A stretch of 64,000 bases of DNA, taken from G963665215 sp963665215 (GTDB lineage: Bacteria > Chloroflexota > Dehalococcoidia > Lucifugimonadales > CAUZJF01). The translations under genes were made by a program, and so were the position numbers. The stretch is from assembly GCA_963665215.2 (NCBI GenBank), contig CAXXWW010000008.1, forward strand, positions 124,001 through 188,000. Direction: 5' to 3'. The notes below the pieces were generated by a model. It was not told the origin of the DNA. It saw only the letters and a list, made by a program, of their open reading frames with translations, and made no database searches. Shown piece by piece: positions 53,109 through 61,808 of the stretch. Within the stretch, counting starts at the first letter, position 1; each line of letters begins with the position of its first letter.

Positions 53109-54227
53109 ATGGCCCGCTTTAACATCGACATGGCCCGTATATCAAACCGGATGGCACTGGTAGCCACCGTCACCTTCGTCATGTTGGTTGGCCTGATCGC
53201 GACCGTGCTTCTCGTCCTGACGCGGCTGGACAGCGGCGGCGCCGGGCTCGCGCAGGGCTCGCCCTCAGACGAACCAGATGTCGAGACGCCGGTCACTCCC
53301 CCGGTCGCCGGCGCCTGGTCGGCCGATAGACACGACATAGATTTCCGGAGGGACCGGCTGTACGGCAGCCTGGGGCTCGATACGATTACTCCAATCTACA
53401 GGCCGGAGTACTCCCTTGCGAACGAGGCGCCGGTCCATGACGAGACCTTCGTGATAGGAGTGGCGATAGACGGCGAGGCACGTGCCTACCCCGTCAGCAT
53501 CCTGAACCGGCACGAGATGGTAAACGACGTCGTAAGCGGAGTGCCCTTGCTCGTCACCTGGTGACCTATCTGCGGCACCGGTCTCGTGCATGACCGGCGG
53601 ATCGATGGCAAGGCACACGCGTTCGGCAACTACGGCGCCCTTTATATGAGCGCCATGACCTGGTTCGACCACGAGACTATGAGCCTCTGGTCTCAGCCCA
53701 CTGGAACGGCCCTCGATGGCCCATACGAGGGAGTGCGCCTGCAGATGATACCCGCGGCGGTGGTGCCGTGGGCCACGTGGAAACAGGAGCATCCCGATAC
53801 CCTTATTCTGGACGTGGGCGTGGGCCGGGGTGTGACGTCAATTATCGATCCCTTTGGGGGGAACCGCGGAGCCTACGTGGCCGGGGTCGCTCTTGGAGAC
53901 CACGCCAAGGCCTATCCATTCGACGTGGTGAGCCGAGAGGTGGTGGTCAACGACCGGATGGGCGAGCTACCCTTGCTGGTGTACGGCAATCCCGCCGACA
54001 AGTCGGTGCACATCTTCCTCCGCGAGTTGCCGGGAGAGGTGCTAGAGTTCGAGTGGGCTGACGGGGAGCTGACGGACAAACAGACCGGTACTCGATGGGA
54101 CCCGGCCAGAGGCATTGGCGTCGAGGGGCCGTTGAGAGGTGAGATCCTGAAGGAGTTGCCCTACAGCGGTGCCTACGACTGGGCCTGGCGAGACTTCTAC
54201 CCACACACCGAGGTGTATGGGCGCTGA
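53109..54227 (+). CDS. DUF3179 protein with in-frame UGA at a redox Cys: candidate selenoprotein
   Basis: The frame from ATG 53109 to TGA 54225-54227 (372 residues) is open except for one TGA at 53562-53564. The surrounding peptide is VVSGVPLLVTW-U-PICGTGLVHDRR; relatives of this family have Cys at that place (TWCPLCGT). The UGA therefore replaces the first Cys of a CPxC motif, giving Sec152-Pro-Ile-Cys155. The N-terminus has one membrane helix (about residues 17-38, ALVATVTFVMLVGLIATVLL), so the domain is outside the cell. Homology continues throughout (YVAGVALGDHAKAYPFDVVS, LPLLVYGNPADKSVHIFLRE). A 6-bp hairpin follows 13 nt after the UGA. A TGC-to-TGA nonsense mutation is the alternative. 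Confidence 0.78.
53565..53597 (+). promoter_or_regulatory. bacterial SECIS-like hairpin after UGA 53562
   Basis: After a 13-nt spacer (53565-53577), CCGGTC (53578-53583) pairs perfectly with GACCGG (53592-53597) around the 8-nt loop TCGTGCAT, which contains a G-U. The geometry is nearly the same as that of the hairpin at 22863-22891. Confidence 0.6.
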
Positions 54228-54356
54228 AGCCGGTCGGCGAGATTTAAGGGCCGCTCTTCCCTGAAGGCATTCATGCCGACTGGGAGATCGCCCGATTTCG
54301 CCGTAGAACCTGCACGCACACCGGTTCCGTGCGGCTTCCAGGGTCAGCGGAAACCG

Positions 54357-54608
54357 TTACGATCCTTCTTGGACCTCGACCACGTCGTCCGTCACAAGCC
54401 CATGCGCTTCGCGGTGGACGGCAATTGCCGCTTCTTTACTCGGGGCGTCGACCAAACAGAATACCGTACCTTCGGCCTCGTTAAACCAATACTTGAGGTA
54501 ATTTACTCCGTGCTTGCCCTGCACCTCAAGGTCCTTCTGGTGAGCACCGGCGACTGCTTCTGCAGTCAAGTCTGTTACGTTCTTGTGCGAGTCCATATAC
54601 AGTGGCAA
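54357..54608 (-). CDS. DUF4242 (nickel-binding-like) small protein
   Basis: The 83-residue protein (MPLYMDSHKNVTDLTAEAVA, GVNYLKYWFNEAEGTVFCLV, DAPSKEAAIAVHREAHGL) has the compact ferredoxin-like layout of DUF4242, members of which are described as metal-binding. His8 and the HREAHG His residues are candidate ligands. It stands alone, convergent to the DUF3179 gene. Confidence 0.8.
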   Translation of the reverse strand: MPLYMDSHKNVTDLTAEAVAGAHQKDLEVQGKHGVNYLKYWFNEAEGTVFCLVDAPSKEAAIAVHREAHGLVTDDVVEVQEGS

Positions 54609-54703
54609 TTGAACACCCTCCTACCTCTCAGTTACGAGATGGGCTGAGTGTAGTAAGTATAAGTGTGCCTGTCAACGTCGTGAGGTCTCGGTGGGAGCGT
54701 AGC

Positions 54704-56248
54704 CTACGTCGCCCTGCGCTTCCACTCGGTGCCGCCGGGCGTATCTTCCAGCAGGTAGCCGAGGTCGGAGAGCCGCTGTCTGATTCGGTCGGCCAGGTCA
54801 TAGAGCTTGGCGGCTCGAAGGCGGACACGCGCGTCGAGCAGCAGCTCGATCACGGAGGCTACCTCCCCACTCGCCGTACCTAAGGGCGCCTTACGAAAAC
54901 CCAGGACCGCTGCGAACTCACCGAACTCGCCTCCGAGGTCCTTGAAGCGGTCCTTCATCTGGTCGGCAAGGTCGGAGCGCCCTGTGGAACGCAGCTCCGC
55001 ATGGGTATCGAAGAGCAGATGGAAGAGCGGGAGGAACTCGCCCTCGCTGCGAACGGCGGGTTCCTCAAGGGTCAAGCCCAGGACTCCGGCGAGCTCCCGG
55101 AGGGTATCCTGGGCCTCAGCAACCACCCGGTCCTCCTCGCGGCTGCGGTTTATGTCGTGGGACAGGTCGAACAGGGCGGCAATAGCCCTGGGGGTGTTGA
55201 GGTCGTCGTCCATGGCGGCGATGAACCGCTCTCTGTGCGTCCCGGCCTCCAGAGGGGAGCCCTCTCCCGGCGTCGGGCCCGGATCGGCCGCGTGGCGGAG
55301 GCGTTCCGCTCCCCGCTCCTGCGCCGCGATGGCCTGCTCGCTGTAGGTCAGAGGGCTCCGGTAGTGGGACCCCAGGAAGAACAGCCGGAGCGCATCGGAG
55401 GAGAAGCGCTGCAGCGCTTCGTCCACCGTGACGAAGTTGCCGAGGGACTTGCTCATCTTGTCATACCCAAGCCTGAGCAGGCCGTTGTGCACCCAAAAGC
55501 GGACCATCGGCCCGGCCTTGGTGAAGGACTCAGTCTGCGCGATCTCATTTTCGTGGTGGGGGAAGACCAGGTCCTGCCCACCGCCGTGGATGTCCAGCGT
55601 CGCCCCCAGGTATTTGAGCGACATGGCGCTGCACTCGATGTGCCAGCCCGGCCTGCCAGGCCCCCATGGGCTCTCCCAGGAGGGCTCACCGGCCTTGTGG
55701 CTCTTCCAGAGCGCAAAGTCCATCACGTCTTCTTTTCTGTCGTCGATTTCGACCCTTGCACCCGCCCTCATGCTGTCCAAACTGCGATGGCTTAGCTTGC
55801 CATAGCCGTCGTTGCGCCTCACACGGAAGTAGACGTCCCCATCGACCTCGTATGCGAAGCCTTCCTCCAGGAGTCCGGTGATGATCTCCTGCATCTTGGG
55901 TATCTCCTGGGTGGCCCTGGGAAAGATGTGTGGCCGCAGGATGTTGAGGGCCGCCATCTGGTCCAGATGTGACTGGATATTTCTCTCGGCCAGCTCCTGG
56001 GTTGAGATACCCATCTGGGCGGCGCCCTGGATCATCTTGTCGTCGATGTCGGTGAAGTTCTCGACGTGCTGGACCCTATGGCCGCCGAACTCCAGGTAGC
56101 GGCGGAGCACATCGAAGACCACGGCGTACACGGCGTGTCCGACGTGAGAAGGCGCGTAGGGGGTGACGCCGCAGACGTACATCTTCACGACGTCATCGGC
56201 GGGAGAGAAGGTTTCGGTCTTGCCGGTCAGGGTGTTGTAGAGCTTCAT
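54704..56248 (-). CDS. cysS: cysteinyl-tRNA synthetase
   Basis: The 514-residue class I synthetase has MYVCGVTPYAPSHVGHA (zinc-ligand Cys26 and the HxGH motif), GRPGWHIECSAMSLKYLGAT with the second zinc Cys, DIHGGGQDLVFPHHENEIAQ and the KMSKS loop in YDKMSKSLGNFV. It charges tRNA-Cys with cysteine. It overlaps ispF by 4 nt, so it is co-expressed with the isoprenoid genes, an arrangement seen in several bacterial phyla. Confidence 0.97.
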   Translation of the reverse strand: MKLYNTLTGKTETFSPADDVVKMYVCGVTPYAPSHVGHAVYAVVFDVLRRYLEFGGHRVQHVENFTDIDDKMIQGAAQMGISTQELAERNIQSHLDQMAALNILRPHIFPRATQEIPKMQEIITGLLEEGFAYEVDGDVYFRVRRNDGYGKLSHRSLDSMRAGARVEIDDRKEDVMDFALWKSHKAGEPSWESPWGPGRPGWHIECSAMSLKYLGATLDIHGGGQDLVFPHHENEIAQTESFTKAGPMVRFWVHNGLLRLGYDKMSKSLGNFVTVDEALQRFSSDALRLFFLGSHYRSPLTYSEQAIAAQERGAERLRHAADPGPTPGEGSPLEAGTHRERFIAAMDDDLNTPRAIAALFDLSHDINRSREEDRVVAEAQDTLRELAGVLGLTLEEPAVRSEGEFLPLFHLLFDTHAELRSTGRSDLADQMKDRFKDLGGEFGEFAAVLGFRKAPLGTASGEVASVIELLLDARVRLRAAKLYDLADRIRQRLSDLGYLLEDTPGGTEWKRRAT

Positions 56249-56727
56249 TCCGCCGATTCAAGGGTGGCGATAGCCAGGGCGGCGACCCCTTCGCCCCTGC
56301 CTATGAACCCAAGACCGTCGGTGGTCTTGGCCTTGAGGTTCACGAGACGGCGGTCCACACGCAGCGACGCAGCAAGGCCCTCGGCGATCTGATCGATGAA
56401 AGGGTGCAATACGGGGCGTTCGGCGATTATTGTAGCATCAACAAACACGGTCCGCCAGCCTTGGCCCTGGACCAGCTCCACGGTCCGTTCGAGCAGCAGG
56501 GTGCTTGCGACGCCCCGGTAGCGGGGGTCGCTGGACGGGAAATGGGTGCCTATGTCTCCCAGGGCGGCGCCTCCCAGGATGGCGTCGATAACCGCGTGAA
56601 CCAGGACGTCGCCGTCGCTGTGCCCAGATAGCCCTCTGGCGAAAGGGATGGCAACCCCCGCCAGGAGCAGCGGGCGCCCCTCGACCAGCGGGTGAACGTC
56701 AATTCCGAGTCCCGAGCGCGTGGTCAT
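56245..56727 (-). CDS. ispF: 2-C-methyl-D-erythritol 2,4-cyclodiphosphate synthase
   Basis: The 160-residue protein has GLGIDVHPLVEGRPLLLAGV (metal ligands Asp-x-His), GLSGHSDGDVLVHAVIDAIL, GDIGTHFPSSDPRYRG and a C-terminal KTTDGLGFIGRGEGVAALAI. It catalyses the fifth step of the MEP isoprenoid pathway. It overlaps both ispD and cysS by 4 nt. Confidence 0.97.
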   Translation of the reverse strand: MTTRSGLGIDVHPLVEGRPLLLAGVAIPFARGLSGHSDGDVLVHAVIDAILGGAALGDIGTHFPSSDPRYRGVASTLLLERTVELVQGQGWRTVFVDATIIAERPVLHPFIDQIAEGLAASLRVDRRLVNLKAKTTDGLGFIGRGEGVAALAIATLESAE

Positions 56728-57461
56728 TGTCCCAGGTGGGTCCTGCCAGCCGACCGCGCCTTAAGGATGGCCTCGGCCGTGATGATGTCTTCCGATGTGG
56801 TTACCTTGATGTTTTGGTCGGAGCCCATGAATATCCTGACGTCGCCGCCCATCTGCTCCACCATCGATGCGTCGTCCGTAACGTCCTGTGAGACGTGCTG
56901 ATGAGCCCTGGTCAAGACCGCTGTTTTGAACACCTGTGGTGTCTGGACGGCCCACAGGCCGTCGCGAGAAAGGGTGTCGGTCACGATGTGGTCGGGAGCA
57001 GCCACCTTGATGGTGTCTTTGACGGGCACGGCGGCCACGGCCGCTCCGGTCTCACGGGCCTCGACAAGCCCCCGCTCGATCGTGCCCGCGTCTATGCAGG
57101 GTCGGGCGCCATCGTGTACAACAGCCCAGTCGGTGTCTTGCATCTTCTCCAGGCCACGCCGCACCGAGTCCTGCCGTCGCGCGCCGCCCACACACACGTC
57201 CCTCACCTTGTGCCAGCCGTTCTCATCGACCAGACGGCGCCCCTCGTCGATGTTCTCCCGCGCCATGACCAGCACGATACTCCCAATAAGTGGGCAGTCG
57301 TTGAACGTTCGCACGCTGTGGGCGATGAGGGGCAGCCCCATGACTTTCGCCAGTATCTTGTCCACCCCTCCCATGCGCCGACCCTGCCCAGCGGCAACGA
57401 TGATAGCGCCCACACGTGAGACTGGGCCGCGTTGGCCGCCGCCCTGCGCAGTAATCGACAT
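56724..57461 (-). CDS. ispD: 2-C-methyl-D-erythritol 4-phosphate cytidylyltransferase
   Basis: I start it at 57461 (MSITAQGGGQRGPVSRVGAI); the frame is open 250 nt further but overlaps another gene's upstream region. The 245-residue protein has IIVAAGQGRRMGGVDKILAK, VCVGGARRQDSVRRGL, WAVVHDGARPCID and VPVKDTIKVA, the CTP-binding motifs of IspD. It makes CDP-methylerythritol. It is first in ispD-ispF-cysS. Confidence 0.95.
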   Translation of the reverse strand: MSITAQGGGQRGPVSRVGAIIVAAGQGRRMGGVDKILAKVMGLPLIAHSVRTFNDCPLIGSIVLVMARENIDEGRRLVDENGWHKVRDVCVGGARRQDSVRRGLEKMQDTDWAVVHDGARPCIDAGTIERGLVEARETGAAVAAVPVKDTIKVAAPDHIVTDTLSRDGLWAVQTPQVFKTAVLTRAHQHVSQDVTDDASMVEQMGGDVRIFMGSDQNIKVTTSEDIITAEAILKARSAGRTHLGQ

Positions 57462-57635
57462 GAATATCCCCTGGCCAGCTTTTTCCAGTATGATACACCC
57501 TCCCGCGAGATGTGGGACCGGCATGGCGCCATACCAGCGACAGAGGGGTGGAGCATCGCCTATCCCATACCGGGACCCCGCACGGCAGTAGTGGTAAAAT
57601 ATGGGCCAGCGCGACACGTAGACGGGAGCCGACGT

Positions 57636-58238
57636 ATGCTCAAAAACTACTGGATGTTCGTCCAAACACAGGAAAACTTCGAGATAAGCAAAGAGCGCAG
57701 GTTCAACCTTCATGGGTTGAGGTCTCGCCAGAGGCGAAGGGCCCAGCGAATGGGTCCAGACGACCGGGTGCTGTTTTACGTATCCGGGATCCGAAAGTGG
57801 ACGGCAACGGCGTCCATAACCTCGAAGTACTTCGAGGACCGGACCCCCATCTGGAAATCCTACGGCAAGAGAGCGGAGGAGTTCCCCTACCGGGTGAGGC
57901 TGACTCCCGCGATCGTGCTAGACGAGGAAGACTACATCGACGCGCTGCTCCTGGGTCCCAGGTTGGAGTACGTCAAACGATGGGCTCCTGAGCGCTGGTA
58001 TCTAGCCTTCCAGGATACATTGCATCTGCTGCCCCAGAGAGACTTCCGTCTTATCGAGAGTGAGATGAAGAAAGCGCCTTCCGGTAGGCGGAAGAGGCGG
58101 GGGAAGATGCGGTCCGGAACAGGGGGCAACGGTGAGAGTGCCTTCGGCGCGTCAGAGGAAGTGGGCCCCGAAGACGAGGGGGCCGACGGCGATGCCCCCT
58201 ACCCGGAGGCCGAGGACTCCGCTACGGACTCCAGATAG
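57636..58238 (+). CDS. EVE-domain protein
   Basis: The 200-residue protein from ATG 57636 has an EVE (PUA-like) domain in its first 150 residues: KNYWMFVQTQENFEISKERR, GPDDRVLFYVSGIRKWTATA and LAFQDTLHLLPQRDF. EVE domains bind modified bases in nucleic acids. A basic stretch (GRRKRRGKMRSG) and an acidic tail follow. It is divergent from ispD. Its last 40 nt overlap the end of the aldo/keto reductase gene on the other strand. Confidence 0.85.
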   Translation: MLKNYWMFVQTQENFEISKERRFNLHGLRSRQRRRAQRMGPDDRVLFYVSGIRKWTATASITSKYFEDRTPIWKSYGKRAEEFPYRVRLTPAIVLDEEDYIDALLLGPRLEYVKRWAPERWYLAFQDTLHLLPQRDFRLIESEMKKAPSGRRKRRGKMRSGTGGNGESAFGASEEVGPEDEGADGDAPYPEAEDSATDSR

Positions 58239-59200
58239 AAGCTCTCGCTGTACAGCTCCGAGATGCGGTCGAGAAGGTCCTGAGGAATGTCCTCCGTCTC
58301 CGGCGTGGCGGCGAACTCATCTAGCTGGGCCGGGTTGGTGATGTTCGGCAGCACGGCCGCCACCATCGGCGCGGCCAGCGCGTACTTGATGGCGATCTGG
58401 CCTATGGTGGACTCCATGTTATCGGTGAGGAAGTCGAGCGTGGCCAGCTTCTTGAGGCCCTGGTCCAGCCATTGCTGCCGTCGGTGGCTCCTGTGGTCGC
58501 TCGGGTCGAACACGGTGTCTTTGGTGTAGGTGCCGTCCAGCAGCCCCGATGCGTGCGGTACTCTGGTGAGAAGGCCCGTACCTTCCTCCTGTGCTATGGG
58601 GAAAAAGCGATCGGCGGGGTCCTGCTCCAGGATGCTGTAGATGATCTGCATGCACCTGATCTTCCTGAGCCTCATCGACGCCTCGCCCTCCTCGAACGAG
58701 CCGATGTCCGGCCCTATGGCCACCGCGTATTCACGGACCTTTCCCTCGTTGACCAGCAGGTCCAGGGCGTCGAAGACCTCATCCTTCTCGATGGTGTCGA
58801 CGCGAGGGTTGTGGAGCTGGTAGAGATCGATGTAGTCGGTGTTGAGGCGTTGGAGACTCATCTCGCAGGCGCCCCGTATGAAGTCCGGGGAGAAGTCTTG
58901 AGGGCGCTCCCTGTGGCCTTCTCTGGGGGTGTCGGAGTAGATGTCGTAGCCGACCTTGGTGCCGATGACCATCTCGTGCCGGTTGTCGCCCAGCGCCTTG
59001 GCCAGTATCTCCTCGCCGTAGCCTTCGCCATAGGCGTCGGCGGTATCGAAGAAATTGACCCCGAGACTAAACGCGCTGCGCAGGAGCTTGACGCCGTCGT
59101 CCTGGTCTATCTTTCCCCACCAGTCGGTGCTGACCGTCCATACCCCAAATCCCACTTCTGAGACACTGAGGTCGGTGGCGCCGATATTGCGAAACTTCAT
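58199..59200 (-). CDS. aldo/keto reductase family protein
   Basis: The 333-residue protein has the TIM-barrel start MKFRNIGATDLSVSEVGFGV, NFFDTADAYGEGYGEEILAK (catalytic Asp and Tyr), EMVIGTKVGYD (Lys) and YIDLYQLHNPRVDT (His). It is an NADPH-dependent oxidoreductase of the general stress or sugar type. Its 3' end overlaps the EVE gene by 40 bp tail to tail. Confidence 0.93.
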   Translation of the reverse strand: MKFRNIGATDLSVSEVGFGVWTVSTDWWGKIDQDDGVKLLRSAFSLGVNFFDTADAYGEGYGEEILAKALGDNRHEMVIGTKVGYDIYSDTPREGHRERPQDFSPDFIRGACEMSLQRLNTDYIDLYQLHNPRVDTIEKDEVFDALDLLVNEGKVREYAVAIGPDIGSFEEGEASMRLRKIRCMQIIYSILEQDPADRFFPIAQEEGTGLLTRVPHASGLLDGTYTKDTVFDPSDHRSHRRQQWLDQGLKKLATLDFLTDNMESTIGQIAIKYALAAPMVAAVLPNITNPAQLDEFAATPETEDIPQDLLDRISELYSESFYLESVAESSASG

Positions 59201-59233
59201 CTTCAGATATGACTCTCGGTGGCGTTGATGCTA

Positions 59234-59839
59234 TCAGGCGGCTGCGGGGCTACCCGCAACAGTAAGCCGTATGGCCTGGGCACTCTCTTCGTATTCATCC
59301 TCGGGGAGGACCGGGGTCAGGTCGCCCAGGGGCACCTCTTGCCCAAGGTCCACCCACGACTTGCACCCATCGTACTCGTCGAGGACGGGCAGCGCCTGGG
59401 GCTGCTGGAGCCGGTAGACCCGCAGCAACGCGACCGTGAGGGGATACTTGGGTCGCCAGTGCAGGCGCTTCTGTGCATAGTCCGATGTCCACACGTGAAA
59501 TGGGGGCAGGCGCGCGAGAGTCCCCTCGTCCCTCAGCTCGAACACATCCGTAACCTGAGTCCAATAGGAGAACGTGACCAGGCCGGGCGCGTCGTCCTCC
59601 TCGAGGGTCTCCTGGAGGTCTTGGTGGTAGGCGTCTTGAAGCAGCTCGGCCTTCTGGTGCTCGAAGGTGGGATAGAGCAGGAACTCACGGTGGACCACGC
59701 GGAAATCCTTGTCGTCCCGGTGGATGCCTCCCTTCCGGAGGGTCATGATCTGCTTGCCCTTGGACATGGCGTTAACGGCCACGGCCCACTCTTTGAGCGC
59801 GAGCGAAGACACAGGGGGTAGAGTTGACACAGCGCGCAC
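59234..59839 (-). CDS. DUF1802 family protein
   Basis: The protein of about 201 residues has SSLALKEWAVAVNAMSKGKQ, IMTLRKGGIHRDD, FRVVHREFLLYPTFEHQKAE and LTVALLRVYRL, matching DUF1802. The start is uncertain among closely spaced GTG codons (59839 and 59830) with no strong ribosome site. The family has no known function. It is tandem with, and 33 nt upstream of, the aldo/keto reductase gene. Confidence 0.85.
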   Translation of the reverse strand: MRAVSTLPPVSSLALKEWAVAVNAMSKGKQIMTLRKGGIHRDDKDFRVVHREFLLYPTFEHQKAELLQDAYHQDLQETLEEDDAPGLVTFSYWTQVTDVFELRDEGTLARLPPFHVWTSDYAQKRLHWRPKYPLTVALLRVYRLQQPQALPVLDEYDGCKSWVDLGQEVPLGDLTPVLPEDEYEESAQAIRLTVAGSPAAA

Positions 59840-59992
59840 CTGGGGAGGATTTTTTTATCCGGGGACCGTCCAGTATCATACCAGCCTGGCAAACCAGCGT
59901 CGAGGGGAAGGCTGGGGCGAGAGGTGAACCATTCAGCCTCGCCCCGGGGTCTATATTATGCGGTGTGACAAGCGCACCGCCGAAGGAATCCG

Positions 59993-60122
59993 CTGATCGA
60001 GAAGGTGGTGGTCGATCGAGCCTGGCGGGGCAACCTGGATGCGTTCGACGCGTTGGTCCGTCGCCATAACGTGTAGGCGTACCGGTGCGCCTACCTCATT
60101 CTGCGGAACGAGGACGACGCGG
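59993..60122 (+). pseudogene. ECF sigma factor region 2 remnant
   Basis: The plus strand reads LIEKVVVDRAWRGNLDAFDA, LVRRHNV, then an in-frame TAG, then AYRCAYLILRNEDDA. This is the start of sigma-70 region 2 of an ECF factor (GDLDAFDALVRRH...AYRLAYLILRDEDDA pattern). Nothing follows beyond it, so it is a small dead fragment. Confidence 0.65.
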
Positions 60123-60290
60123 TAATCAGCGTTGGTCCCGTGACCTGGCTAATGAGGCGGACATGGTCCGGTTCGCCGAGCCTGTGGCGACCGACCGGGC
60201 GTGACGGGCCGACCCGCCCTCAGGCCGTGCCACCAACATACCGTCAGGCGACGCGGGGACGGGCGAAGCCTTCGTCGCGGCGGGGGCGGA
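60123..60290. other. intergenic region
   Basis: No supported gene. One frame reads ATNIPSGDAGTGEAFVAAGA and may be part of another lost gene, but it is too short to place. Confidence 0.3.
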
Positions 60291-60373
60291 CCTCACCCCC
60301 ACCTTATCGAGGGCAAAGTACAGTCTGAGTTCGCCCCCTCTCCACGTTGTGGAGAAGGGGAACGGGGGTGAGG
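60291..60373. repeat. palindromic repeat element with nested hairpin
   Basis: CCTCACCCCC (60291-60300) and GGGGGTGAGG (60364-60373) are perfect outer arms. Inside, CTCCAC-GTT-GTGGAG (60340-60354), flanked by C-runs and G-runs, forms a second hairpin. The element is non-coding and resembles a short miniature repeat. Only one copy is in the window. Confidence 0.55.
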
Positions 60374-60501
60374 TCTTCACGCACCTCCTTGGCGCTGGCC
60401 CCCGTTACGAGAAAGCTGTCGTGTCGCGGCGGGGGTGCCCTCCCCTATTCGGCCTCGCATATCATCTTGAGGTTCTCCAGGGAGCGCTCGGCGTTCTTAT
60501 C

Positions 60502-61808
60502 GTTCAGAAGTGGCTCCGGAAATCTGAACAGGGGGATAAGTGGAATCGCTGCCTGATTGAGGGCATGATAGTGCTCTCGGAGACAGGAGCGAGAGATGAG
60601 CAGACGACCCCGCCGTAACCACTCGGCAGAGTTCAAGTCGAAGGTGGCTCTTGCCGCAGTGCGCGGCGACCGGACACTTTCGGAGCTGGCAAGCCAGTTC
60701 GATGTGCACCCGAACCAGATCACGCAATGGAAGACCCAGTTGCTGGATCGGGCGGCGCAGTTATTTGGGGCCGGGACAGGGCAGGCTGAAAAGCCGGTAG
60801 ATATGAAGGTCCTTCACGCTAAGATCGGTGAGCTGGCCGCCGACCGGCCAACACCACGACGGAGACCAAGATGCGTTGGAGAACGATTTTTTAGAGGCCG
60901 CGCTCACGAAGGCGGGATTGCCGGGCGCAAGGCGATGATCGACCGCGATCACAAGCTGCCTCTCGCCCGCCAGGCAAAGGCAGTGGGCATCAGCCGCGGG
61001 AGCATCTACTACCGGCCACGGCCGGTGGGCGAAGCCGGTCTCGGGCTGATGCGCCGCATCGATGAGCTGCACCTTGAGTATCCGTTTGCAGGCAGTAGGA
61101 TGATGCGAGGCCTGCTCCGCCAGGAGGGACTCTCCTCCGGGCGTAGACACATCGCCACACTGATGCGGCGGATGGGCATCGAGGCGCTGTACCGCAAGCC
61201 CAACACCAGCCGGCGACGGCCCGGCCATACGGTGTATCCGTACCTGCTGCGCGGGCTTGAGGTGAGCAGGCCCAACCAGGTGTGGGCAATGGATATCACG
61301 TACATTCCGATGGCCAGGGGGTTCGTGTACCTAGCCGCAGTGATGGACTGGCATAGCCGCAAGGTGCTGGCCTGGCGGGTATCGGTCACAATGGACACAG
61401 ACTTCTGCGTGGAGGCGCTCGAAGAATCCCTGGGACGCCACGGCGCGCCGGAGATATTCAACACAGATCAGGGAAGCCAGTTCACAAGTGACGCCTTCAC
61501 CGGCCTGCTGAAAGCCAATGGGATCCAGATCAGCATGGACGGGAAGGGAAGCTGGAAGGATAATGTGTTCGTCGAACGGCTGTGGAAGAGCGTCAAGTAC
61601 GAGGAGGTGTACCTGAGAGCCTACGAATCGGTCCCGGAAGCCAGAACTGGCCTCGGGCGGTACTTCGAGTTTTACAATGCCGGACGGCCCCATTCGAGCC
61701 TTGGGGGAATGACGCCGGACCAGTTCTTTGACAGAGCGCCTGCCGAGTCCGCGGCGGCCTAACGCACGGCAGCGCGATTCCACTTATCAAACCGGGCAGC
61801 GCTGTTCA
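60502..61808 (+). mobile_element. IS3-family element in the SRPBCC gene
   Basis: The insert of about 1.3 kb is defined by restoring the host frame. Its right end is GCAGCGCTGTTCA at 61808. The matching inverted sequence TGAACAG lies at 60525-60531, and both ends also share GATAAGTGGAATCGC inverted. The left side has an extra 23 bp, including a GTTCAGA/TCTGAAC hairpin (60502-60529), so the exact left end is uncertain. No target duplication is visible. Confidence 0.8.
60596..61762 (+). CDS. IS3-family transposase, OrfA and OrfB fused by a frame change
   Basis: The first 75 residues are OrfA (RRNHSAEFKSKVALAAVRGD, helix-turn-helix FDVHPNQITQWKTQLLD). The end of OrfA is garbled: LENDFLEAALTKAGLPGARR is legible in another frame between about 60830 and 60938. 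OrfB starts naturally at ATG 60935 (MIDRDHKLPLARQAKAVGIS) and has all DDE residues: WAMDITYIPM, FNTDQGSQFTS and VERLWKSVKYEEVY. Normally a -1 ribosomal frameshift joins the two; here an indel has put them in one 388-residue frame while destroying the leucine-zipper part of OrfA. OrfB itself is intact. Confidence 0.88.
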   Translation: MSRRPRRNHSAEFKSKVALAAVRGDRTLSELASQFDVHPNQITQWKTQLLDRAAQLFGAGTGQAEKPVDMKVLHAKIGELAADRPTPRRRPRCVGERFFRGRAHEGGIAGRKAMIDRDHKLPLARQAKAVGISRGSIYYRPRPVGEAGLGLMRRIDELHLEYPFAGSRMMRGLLRQEGLSSGRRHIATLMRRMGIEALYRKPNTSRRRPGHTVYPYLLRGLEVSRPNQVWAMDITYIPMARGFVYLAAVMDWHSRKVLAWRVSVTMDTDFCVEALEESLGRHGAPEIFNTDQGSQFTSDAFTGLLKANGIQISMDGKGSWKDNVFVERLWKSVKYEEVYLRAYESVPEARTGLGRYFEFYNAGRPHSSLGGMTPDQFFDRAPAESAAA

